Assembly (NCBI GenBank): GCA_024398535.1
Contig: JAKSIY010000009.1
Location: 1 to 39,760, forward strand
Reading direction: 5' to 3'
Source of the DNA: Bacteroidaceae bacterium
Lineage (GTDB): Bacteria > Bacteroidota > Bacteroidia > Bacteroidales > Bacteroidaceae
Length of the DNA stretch: 39,760 nucleotides
Made by a program: the position numbers and the translations under genes. This document shows, piece after piece, positions 1 through 7,118 of this stretch. The notes under the pieces were generated by a model. The model had not been told where the DNA came from and searched no databases. It worked only from the letters and a program-made list of their open reading frames with translations. Position 1 is the first letter of the stretch. Each line of letters starts with the position of its first letter.

Positions 1-1242
1 GGGCGGCGGAGGGAGACCGTCGCGCGATGCCTGAAGGATCCGATGTACGAGAAACGTCTTGATGAGGCGGGAATGACTCCTGAAAGCATCAAGAGTGTTG
101 CTGACGTTCGTAAGATTCCATTCACGACAAAGCAAGACCTCAGGGAGAGTTATCCTTTTGGCCTGGCGTGCTGTGACCTGAGGGATTGCGTGCGCCTGCA
201 TTCGTCTAGCGGTACAACCGGCAATCCAACGGTTATCCTGCACACACAGAATGACCTTGACGAATGGGCAAACCAGGTTGCCAGAAACCTGTGGATGGTA
301 GGACTCCGTCCTGAGGATGTATTCCAGAACTCATCGGGTTATGGTATGTTCACCGGAGGACTTGGCTTCCAGTATGGTGCTGAGCGTCTGGGTATGCTCA
401 CTGTGCCTGCTGCAGCCGAAAACACACTGCGACAGATAAAGCTCATAAAGGATTTCGGCACTACAGCCGTTCATGCAGTACCTTCATACGTGACACGTCT
501 GTATGAGGTTATGCAGGAGACAGGAGTTGATCCACGCAAGGATACCAAGCTGAAGGTGCTGGCAATCGGTGCCGAGCCTCATTCGGAAGAACAACGTAAG
601 CGTATTGAGAATATGCTTGGAGTAAAGGCATACAACTCATTCGGAATGAGTGAGATGTGTGGTCCAGGCGTTGGCTTTGAGTGCAAGGAGCAGAACGGTC
701 TGCATTTCTGGGAGGACTACTACATTGTAGAGATAGTTGATCCGGAGACTCTTGAACCGGTTCCAGACGGTGAGATCGGTGAACTTGTGCTGACCAGCAT
801 CCGCCGTGAAGCCATGCCACTGCTGCGTTACCGCACACGTGACCTTACCCGTGTGCTTGGACGCACCTGCCCTTGCGGCCGTAACCATGTGCGCGTTGAC
901 CGCATGAAGGGTCGCTCTGATGACATGATGGTTCTGCGTGGCGTGAACATCTTCCCTATTCAGATTGAGAAGATTCTGATGCAGTTCAAGGAGCTTGGTT
1001 CCAACTACCTTATAACACTGACAACCGATGATGACAATGACAACATGACGGTTGAGGTTGAGATAGCAGAGATGTTCACTGACGACTATGCCCGTCTTCA
1101 GCAGCTCTCAAAGGATGTGACACGCGCCTTGAAGGATGAGATTCTGCTTACCCCGCATCTGAAACTGGTTCCAAAGGGAACTCTTCCTGTTTCAGAAGGA
1201 AAAGCTGTGCGTGTAGTTGACAAGAGAAAGGTTTATCAGTAA
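1..1242 (+). CDS. paaK: Phenylacetate-CoA ligase (arylacetate-CoA ligase), 5' end outside the window
   Basis: Adenylate-forming enzyme that activates phenylacetate or a related arylacetate to its CoA thioester with ATP in the cytoplasm. The reading frame is open from base 1: the codons before the ATG at 43 read ETVARCLKDP, which fits the usual PaaK N-terminus, so the gene starts upstream and the ATG at 43 is internal. The AMP-binding loop SSSGTTGNPT follows about 50 residues after that ATG. An acidic/aromatic core (FGMSEMCGPG), the YRTRDLT segment and the C-terminal RMKGRSDDMM...RGVNIFP hinge are all present. The stop lies 13 bases before the ACT-domain gene. In anaerobic Bacteroidales this gene usually sits beside indolepyruvate oxidoreductase genes and serves reductive aromatic amino acid synthesis or arylacetate metabolism; whether those genes lie upstream cannot be seen here. 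Family call is secure; the exact aryl substrate is inferred. Confidence 0.93.
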   Translation, partial: GRRRETVARCLKDPMYEKRLDEAGMTPESIKSVADVRKIPFTTKQDLRESYPFGLACCDLRDCVRLHSSSGTTGNPTVILHTQNDLDEWANQVARNLWMVGLRPEDVFQNSSGYGMFTGGLGFQYGAERLGMLTVPAAAENTLRQIKLIKDFGTTAVHAVPSYVTRLYEVMQETGVDPRKDTKLKVLAIGAEPHSEEQRKRIENMLGVKAYNSFGMSEMCGPGVGFECKEQNGLHFWEDYYIVEIVDPETLEPVPDGEIGELVLTSIRREAMPLLRYRTRDLTRVLGRTCPCGRNHVRVDRMKGRSDDMMVLRGVNIFPIQIEKILMQFKELGSNYLITLTTDDDNDNMTVEVEIAEMFTDDYARLQQLSKDVTRALKDEILLTPHLKLVPKGTLPVSEGKAVRVVDKRKVYQ

Positions 1243-1255
1243 AAGAAAGAGAATC

Positions 1256-1690
1256 ATGACAATACATCAGATAAGCGTTTTTATTGAGAACAAGAGCGGA
1301 ACAATGCTCAAGGTTCTTAAGGTGCTTAAGGAATCAGGCATACAGATAATAGCTTCAACTATCAGTGATACAGTTGAATATGGTATTTACCGTATTATCT
1401 GTGACAATCCGGGTCAGGCTTATCTCCTCTTGAAGGAACAGGGAATAAGTGTCACATTGAGTGATGTTTATGCTATAGAGCTTGACAACGCTCCAGGACG
1501 TGCTGCCGATGCGCTTCAGTCCTTTGCCGAGGCTGGTATAAGCATCAGCTACATGTATTCTTTCCTGGTTCATGGCAAGGGAATCCTGATTTTCCGCACC
1601 AATGACACGGAGAAGACAAATGAGGTGATAGCCCTCAATAACCTGAACATCGTGACAGGTGACTGTCTCATGAAACTTGCTGCAGAATGA
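1256..1690 (+). CDS. Tandem ACT-domain protein, probable aromatic amino acid sensor
   Basis: A 144-residue protein made of two ACT repeats: the first runs from about residue 3 (HQISVFIENKSGTM) to 70, the second from about 70 (YAIELDNAPGRAADAL) to 140. ACT domains bind amino acids and regulate the enzymes they accompany. This stand-alone ACT protein is a standard partner of arylacetate-CoA ligase genes, and here it follows paaK by 13 bases and overlaps the thioesterase start by four bases (ATGA), so translation is probably coupled. The ATG at 1256 is chosen because it follows the paaK stop with an A/G-rich stretch (AAAGAAAGAGAA). The upstream in-frame TTG at 1217 would overlap paaK and adds basic residues foreign to the fold. 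Ligand identity is inferred from context only. Confidence 0.85.
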   Translation: MTIHQISVFIENKSGTMLKVLKVLKESGIQIIASTISDTVEYGIYRIICDNPGQAYLLLKEQGISVTLSDVYAIELDNAPGRAADALQSFAEAGISISYMYSFLVHGKGILIFRTNDTEKTNEVIALNNLNIVTGDCLMKLAAE

Positions 1691-2100
1691 CACTTCTTGA
1701 AAGTCTGAACAGGAATGACCGTTTTGCCAACAGCATCGGTGCTCAGCTTACAGAGATTGGCCAGGGTTATGCCGTAGCCTCTCTTGTCGTTGAGGAGCGA
1801 CACCTGAACGGTGCCGGTGTCTGCCAGGGAGGTGTCATGTACACTCTGGCAGATCTTGCTTTTGCAGCGGTTGCCAATTGTCACGGAATCCTGACTCTTG
1901 GCATTTCCAACACGATAACGTTCCTGAAGTCTGCCCAGCTGGGTGATACCGTGAAGGCAGAGTGCAGGGAACTGTATGACCATCACAAACTTCCATATTG
2001 CGATATCAAGGTCTTCAACCAGAACAATGAGCTTCTGGCTGTCATGACAGGTCTTGCATATCGTCTGAAGAAGGAATATCCATTTGAAAACCTAATGTAA
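1687..2100 (+). CDS. PaaI-type hotdog-fold thioesterase
   Basis: A 137-residue hotdog-fold protein that probably hydrolyses acyl- or aryl-CoA thioesters. The family signature is visible as NGAGVCQGGVMYTLADLAF around residues 40-58, where the GG...LAD segment forms the central helix and carries the acidic catalytic residue. The usual ISNTITFLKSAQLGDTV strand pair follows. It overlaps the ACT gene by ATGA and ends one base before the symporter gene, so it is inside the operon. Beside an arylacetate-CoA ligase, a plausible job is to release CoA from dead-end or surplus aryl-CoA, as PaaI does in the aerobic phenylacetate pathway. Family is confident; substrate is inferred. Confidence 0.85.
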   Translation: MTLLESLNRNDRFANSIGAQLTEIGQGYAVASLVVEERHLNGAGVCQGGVMYTLADLAFAAVANCHGILTLGISNTITFLKSAQLGDTVKAECRELYDHHKLPYCDIKVFNQNNELLAVMTGLAYRLKKEYPFENLM

Positions 2101-2101
2101 T

Positions 2102-3631
2102 ATGTTGATTAAAATACTACTTGTTTTGATTTTCTTTGCGGTACTTACCGGTGTAGGTATCTACTCAAAGAAGCAGACCCAGAGCGTTGATGGTTTTGTC
2201 CTTGGCGGACGAAATGTAGGACCATGGCTCTCGGCCTTTGCCTACGGTACCAGTTATTTCAGTGCCGTGGTTTTTGTAGGCTATGCCGGCCAGTTTGGCT
2301 GGAAATACGGCCTTTCAAGTACATGGATCGGTGTGGGCAATGCCATCATCGGTTCACTTCTGGCATGGCTGATACTGGGAAAGCGTACAAAGCAGATGAC
2401 CCAGGCTATTGGCAGCCGCACCATGCCTGACTTCTTTGGTACCCGCTATGACAGCCAGAATCTGCGCATTGTGGCCAGTATCATTGCATTCGTGTTCCTG
2501 ATTCCTTACACAGCAGGTGTTTACAAAGGTATCTCTACACTGTTTGAGATGGGATTCGGAATTCCTTACCAGTACTGTGTAATCATAATGGCCGTTCTTA
2601 CAGCCTTCTACGTAATCCTGGGCGGTTACAAGGCTACTGCCATCAATGACTTCATACAGGGAATCATCATGCTTTTTGGCATTGTTACCGTAATTGCTGC
2701 TGTGCTCAAGTCACAGGGCGGTCTGGCAGAGAGTGTCAGCAAGATGGCTGCTCTTTCAAGCGATGCCGATGCTGCCGTGAACGGCAAGTTTGCATCGCTC
2801 TTTGGTCCTGATCCATGGAACCTGCTGGGCGTTGTAGTGCTTACGTCACTCGGTACATGGGGACTTCCACAGATGGTGGGCAAGTTCTACAGCATTACCG
2901 ATGCCAGCGCAATACGCCGCGGTACAATCATCAGTACCGTGTTTGCCCTTGTAATCAGTGGCGGCTGCTACTTCCTGGGCGGATTCGGCCGTCTGTTCGG
3001 CGTTCCTCCTACCCTGCCAAACGGCCGTCTTGACTTTGACGCCATTGTGCCGGGCATGCTTGGCAACAATCTTGACGACTGGCTGATTGCGCTGGTTGTA
3101 CTGCTGGTGCTCAGTGCATCAATGTCAACACTGGCATCGCTTGTACTTACCTCTTCTTCAACAATGACGCTTGATCTTATCTACCGTGACAAGAAGAGCC
3201 AGAACGGTGAGGTCAAGTCCGGCGAGATTGATGAGACTGTAAGTCGTAACATAGAGAAGCGCAAGGTGGTTGTAATGCGTGTGCTGATTGTATTCTTCAT
3301 TGCGCTGTCACTGATGATTGCCCTGAATCCGCCGACATTCATTGCCCAGCTGATGGGTATCTCATGGGGCGCTCTTGCAGGTGCGTTTCTGGCTCCGTTC
3401 ATGCTGGGACTCTATAGTAAGAAGGTTACAAAGGCCAGCGTATGGGCCTGCTTTGTATGGGGCGTAGGTCTGACCGTTGCAAATATGCTTGCCGGCAATC
3501 CTATCTCGCCTATCAACGCCGGAGCCATTGCCATGGTTGGTGGATTTGTTGTAGTTCCTGTTGTCAGCCTGTTCACAAGGAAACTTCCTTCAGACATGGT
3601 TGACAGAATGTTTGAATGCTTTAAAAAGTAA
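2102..3631 (+). CDS. Sodium:solute symporter family (SSS) transporter
   Basis: A 509-residue polytopic inner-membrane protein with about thirteen hydrophobic segments, the size and layout of SSS/SLC5 symporters. The N-terminal region has GFVLGGRNVGPWLSAF and then SYFSAVVFVGYAGQFGWKYG, the usual first and second helices of the family. GGYKATAINDFIQGIIM near residue 185 is the conserved segment before helix six. It lies one base after the thioesterase stop and six bases before the porin, so it is cotranscribed with aryl-CoA genes. Import (or less likely export) of an aromatic acid coupled to sodium is the simplest reading, but nothing in the sequence fixes the substrate. Confidence 0.88.
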   Translation: MLIKILLVLIFFAVLTGVGIYSKKQTQSVDGFVLGGRNVGPWLSAFAYGTSYFSAVVFVGYAGQFGWKYGLSSTWIGVGNAIIGSLLAWLILGKRTKQMTQAIGSRTMPDFFGTRYDSQNLRIVASIIAFVFLIPYTAGVYKGISTLFEMGFGIPYQYCVIIMAVLTAFYVILGGYKATAINDFIQGIIMLFGIVTVIAAVLKSQGGLAESVSKMAALSSDADAAVNGKFASLFGPDPWNLLGVVVLTSLGTWGLPQMVGKFYSITDASAIRRGTIISTVFALVISGGCYFLGGFGRLFGVPPTLPNGRLDFDAIVPGMLGNNLDDWLIALVVLLVLSASMSTLASLVLTSSSTMTLDLIYRDKKSQNGEVKSGEIDETVSRNIEKRKVVVMRVLIVFFIALSLMIALNPPTFIAQLMGISWGALAGAFLAPFMLGLYSKKVTKASVWACFVWGVGLTVANMLAGNPISPINAGAIAMVGGFVVVPVVSLFTRKLPSDMVDRMFECFKK

Positions 3632-3637
3632 TATAGA

Positions 3638-4657
3638 ATGAACTTGAAGAAACTATTTCTGGCAGCTGCTGTAATGCTGCCAGGTGCCATGATGGCACAG
3701 GGCCAGACCGATTGGTCAAAGCCAATGACAGACCGTTTTGATCTTCATGGTTATGCTCAGGCCGGTTACAACTATCAGAACCAGCAGAGCGGTGACGTGA
3801 GCACATATAAACTGTATCGTGTACTCTTCTGGGTAAACGGAAACATTACTGACCGTTGGAGTTTCCGTTTCATGCACGACTTTTCAAGTGTTCCACAGGA
3901 GTTCTTCACTTCATACCGCATCAGTGACGGAAAGCAGCTGAATGTTCGCTTTGGTCAGTTCAAGCACGGCTTCTCTCTTGAGAACCAGCTCTCTCCTACC
4001 AAGCAGGAGCTGATCAGCGTATGCAGCCAGTCAATTGCATGGCTTACCGCATGTGGCGGTGATCCTCTGACCGGTGTCCAGTATGGCCGTGACCTGGGTC
4101 TTGAGGTTTTCGGTGAGGTTCTTGACAGCAAGCTGGTCTATACCCTTGGCCTGATGCAGGGCGCACCTATCAACAAGGTTGACAACAATACAGAGAAGGA
4201 TTTCATAGGTAAGCTTGACATTCGCCCTATGGATGGCCTCAGACTGGTAACCAGTTGCTATCTGGGCACAGGACACGCACTGGCAGCATCGGCATTCAAT
4301 CCGGGTATTGCCGCTGGCGATGATTACACCCGCAACCGCTATTCTGCAGGCTTTGAATACAAGTCTGAGCCATTCAACCTGCGTGCTGAGTATCTGTCAG
4401 GAAAGGATGGCAAGGCAAAGAGTCAGGGTTGGTATGCAACCGCTCTTGTTCCTGTAATGAAGGACTTTGACGTAATTGCAAGCTATGATTACTTTGACAA
4501 GAACGTTGACATGAAGGTTGACCAGACCAACTTCACCTTAGGTGTTCAGTACTGGTTCTATAAGGGCTGCCGTCTGCAGCTTCAGTACACCGGCTGTGAC
4601 TGTCAGGCTGAGAAGAACTACAGCATGCTTCAGGCACAGGTGCAGGTGGCATTCTAA
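3638..4657 (+). CDS. Outer-membrane porin (phosphate-selective porin-like fold)
   Basis: A 339-residue exported protein with a clear signal peptide (MNLKKLFLAAAVMLPGAMMAQ). The mature part is a run of alternating amphipathic strands ending in an aromatic residue (QVQVAF), typical of outer-membrane beta-barrels. FDLHGYAQAGYN, RFGQFKHGFSLEN and VLFWVNGNITDRWSFRF resemble OprO/OprP-type porins of Bacteroidetes. It is the last gene of the paaK operon and is followed immediately by a palindromic hairpin. It probably provides the outer-membrane entry route for the solute taken up by the upstream symporter; that link is inferred from gene order. Confidence 0.8.
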   Translation: MNLKKLFLAAAVMLPGAMMAQGQTDWSKPMTDRFDLHGYAQAGYNYQNQQSGDVSTYKLYRVLFWVNGNITDRWSFRFMHDFSSVPQEFFTSYRISDGKQLNVRFGQFKHGFSLENQLSPTKQELISVCSQSIAWLTACGGDPLTGVQYGRDLGLEVFGEVLDSKLVYTLGLMQGAPINKVDNNTEKDFIGKLDIRPMDGLRLVTSCYLGTGHALAASAFNPGIAAGDDYTRNRYSAGFEYKSEPFNLRAEYLSGKDGKAKSQGWYATALVPVMKDFDVIASYDYFDKNVDMKVDQTNFTLGVQYWFYKGCRLQLQYTGCDCQAEKNYSMLQAQVQVAF

Positions 4658-4668
4658 ACAAAAAAGAG

Positions 4669-4720
4669 ACGAAAATGGGGACAGGTCTTGAAACGTTTCA
4701 AGACCTGTCCCCATTTTCGT
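4669..4720. terminator. 52-bp perfect palindrome, probable bidirectional terminator (REP-like)
   Basis: A perfect inverted repeat with 26-nt arms and no spacer lies between the convergent porin and GH5 genes. The arms are rich in A on the left and T on the right, so each strand gives a GC stem followed by a T run. The outer arm contains AAATGGGGACAGGTC, shared exactly with the palindrome at 32603-32662, while the inner 14 bases differ. Confidence 0.75.
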
Positions 4721-4733
4721 TCGATGTCAAGGA

Positions 4734-5897
4734 TCAGTTCATCAGGATATCAATCAGTCCTCTGTCCTTATAGTCATTCTTTCTCTGGTCCCAGAAGCCA
4801 AAGTCGGCATCGTAGCACCAGGTTGTCCATGCAATGTTGAATTCGTTGAAGACAGAGATCATGTCCTTTGTCCAGGCGTATGCAAGCTCACGGTCAACTG
4901 GTTCGTAAACGCCCCACTCGCCGCAGAAGAGCTCCAGGCCGTACTTTGCTGCAACTTTAATGGCATCCTTCATCTGTCTGTAGATTACGTCACGGTTCCA
5001 CTCCTTTCCAACATACTGTCTCAGTTCTGCCTGAATATCAGCAGGAGCCTGAGCCAGATCCTCTTCTGTAATCATTACACCAGGGTATTTGATGTCCCCT
5101 CTGTATTTGCCTATTGGAGTCCAACTGGCGCCACGGTGTGTCAGGAGCATAGGATTGTAGTAGTGGAATGACAGGATAATGTTTGGATCGCCCTCTGGGA
5201 CGCGCAGGTACTTGAAGGTCTCGTGGCCCTGCCAGCGATTTGAGCCGATGACAAGTGTGCGGTTAGGCTCACGTTCGCGCAAAGCTTTGTGTACCTTGGC
5301 AATCAGTTGGTTCCACTGCTCATGTTCATCGGCAACAGGCTCATTCATGAACTCGTATGCGACCCAGTCCGTGCTGTATCCCTTAAGGGCATCGGACAAC
5401 TGGTACCACATGTTGATGAGGCTCTGCTGGGCAGCCTCATCAGTGAACAGCGTGTTGGTCTTGCCCTCGTTGACAGCGTTGAAGTTGTGGCTGCGGATTA
5501 CGTGAAGGTCAACAATTGCACGGATATTGTGCTTGCGGGCCAGGTCAAGCGCATTGGTCAGCAGCTCCCATGCCTCAGGCAGTTTGTTGCCTTGTTCGTC
5601 CCAGAACTGCTCCTCATCAATAGGAATACGTACGTGGTCAAATCCCAGCTCCTCAAGACGGGCAAAATCATCCTCTTGGATATGGTTCTTCCTTGCTTCT
5701 CCACGAACCCGGCTCTGTGAGAGCCAGTGACTCAGGTTTGTGCCGCGCTTGATGTGGAAACCTTCAAGCTGTTCCCCTTTCTGTGTGCATGATGTGAGCA
5801 TCATGCCGACTGCAGCAACCAGGCAGAATGCCCATTCTGTTAATCTGCTCTTTCTCGTTGTTGTATTATGTGTTTTGTAAATAATTCCTTCTGTCAT
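4734..5897 (-). CDS. Glycoside hydrolase family 5 lipoprotein
   Basis: A 387-residue lipoprotein with a hydrophobic signal ending in the lipobox LTSC (Cys37), so it should be anchored to an outer- or periplasm-facing membrane. The catalytic barrel shows the GH5 landmarks: GTNLSHWLSQ at 52-61, DHVRIPID at 87-94, VDLHV at 129-133, the proton donor in EFMNEP (Glu186), SFHYYNP at 243-249 and the nucleophile in CGEWGVY (Glu327). These enzymes are retaining endo-glycanases cutting beta-glucans or mannans; the subfamily cannot be fixed by eye. Its ATG overlaps the vWA gene stop as ATGA, so it is translated as the last gene of the GH97-vWA-GH5 unit. It ends 13 bases before the 52-bp palindrome. Confidence 0.88.
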   Translation of the reverse strand: MTEGIIYKTHNTTTRKSRLTEWAFCLVAAVGMMLTSCTQKGEQLEGFHIKRGTNLSHWLSQSRVRGEARKNHIQEDDFARLEELGFDHVRIPIDEEQFWDEQGNKLPEAWELLTNALDLARKHNIRAIVDLHVIRSHNFNAVNEGKTNTLFTDEAAQQSLINMWYQLSDALKGYSTDWVAYEFMNEPVADEHEQWNQLIAKVHKALREREPNRTLVIGSNRWQGHETFKYLRVPEGDPNIILSFHYYNPMLLTHRGASWTPIGKYRGDIKYPGVMITEEDLAQAPADIQAELRQYVGKEWNRDVIYRQMKDAIKVAAKYGLELFCGEWGVYEPVDRELAYAWTKDMISVFNEFNIAWTTWCYDADFGFWDQRKNDYKDRGLIDILMN

Positions 5898-7106
5898 TCT
5901 ATAAATTCCGTAATTAGGCGGACTATCAGTTCATTAAGTTGCTCAACCTTGTAGTCTCCGATTGTCGGGACTATGTGGTCACCTCCTATTCCGGAATGAT
6001 TTGTCAGGAAGGTATATGTTCCGTCGGTAGCAATGGCAAAATAGCGCAGCATGAACTCCGTAGCCTTGTCCACTCCGCTGGCAGCTACCGGAATGATTCT
6101 GATACCGGCCTTTGCGAACGATGCAATCTGTTTGTGCAGGCTGGCTATTACCTCATCATTATGGTGCGCTGGGGCATCGAGCAGCATGAATGCCAGACGC
6201 GTATGGGCATCGGCATTCCACGAAAGACTCTGTAGAGCTTTTTCAAGTGCAGTGTGGACAGCTTCAGGGTAGTCACCGCCACCAGCTGCATTCTGTTCTG
6301 AGATGAAATTGGATGTGCTCTTGACATCTGCAAAGTTGCTTACTCTTGTTACATAGTCGTCACCTTCGTCACGGTACATCAGCGCTGCTGTGCGAATGTT
6401 CCGGGAAGAGCCGTTTCCAACTTTGCCGATGATATCTACCAGGTCACTCATCTGACATGGAACCGGTAGCATCGACTATGAAGGCAATGTCAACATCGTT
6501 GCTCTCAGGACGTTGATCTACAAGGTATCCATTGAACAGAATCTGGTCATCTGACTGTCCGTCAAGGAATCGGTCTGTCTTCCAGTCCATGACTCTGATT
6601 CTGCCAGGCATGTCAACGCCGTCAATGCTGATTGACAGCTCTTCTTCCGGAATCTGCTGGCCTGTGAACAGATTCACCCAGCACTCGGCACGTCCACGGT
6701 TGTCGGTGCGTGTCTCACAGATCACCTCATTTCCCTTTTTTAGGACAATGTAGGCCCCTACCACAGGTTTGCCTGTACTTGATACTGTCTTGACTGCAAC
6801 CCTGTTACCGGTGTAGAATTGCCAGTATGAATTGTATTCTGAATAAGACTGTGCGGAATCCTGGTTCAGCATGAGTCCGCTCCAGAAGTTCCAGTTGTCA
6901 AGATCACGCCATTCACCGGCAGTCAGCTTTCCTGCATTGGTATTGCCTTCAGACCCTCCTTCAGGTACCTCAGAGCCATCAATGGAGCCTTCAGAACCAA
7001 TCATGCCTTCCATGTCCTCTTTTCCAACCATGTCTTCTAAACAGGAAACGCAGGCCGATGCTGCTATCATGGCCAATGCGGCAAAACGAAATATACTCTT
7101 TTTCAT
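5894..7106 (-). pseudogene. von Willebrand A-domain lipoprotein, interrupted by a frameshift
   Basis: Two adjacent frames form one protein. The first frame, 7106 down to 6444, encodes a signal with two possible lipobox cysteines (SACVSC), an acidic linker rich in Gly, Glu and Ser, a carboxypeptidase-like region, and then the vWA metal site DATGSMSDE, followed directly by a TGA at 6446-6444. The second frame resumes with SDLVDIIGKVGNG and carries the rest of a vWA fold (GGGDYPEAVHTAL, MLLDAPAHH) to a stop overlapping the GH5 start. Skipping one base at 6446, or adding two, joins the frames exactly after the metal site. The gene lies 12 bases after GH97. It may be a real mutation, an assembly error or, less likely, programmed frameshifting. 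The role of the intact protein is unknown; vWA domains usually mediate metal-dependent binding. Confidence 0.75.
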
Positions 7107-7118
7107 ATATGTATGTTT

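Noticed and set aside
6435..6475. Programmed +1 frameshift in the vWA gene like that of prfB
   Set aside because: The site reads GAG-TGA-C without the CUU slippery codon or an obvious upstream Shine-Dalgarno stimulator, so mutation or sequencing error is simpler.
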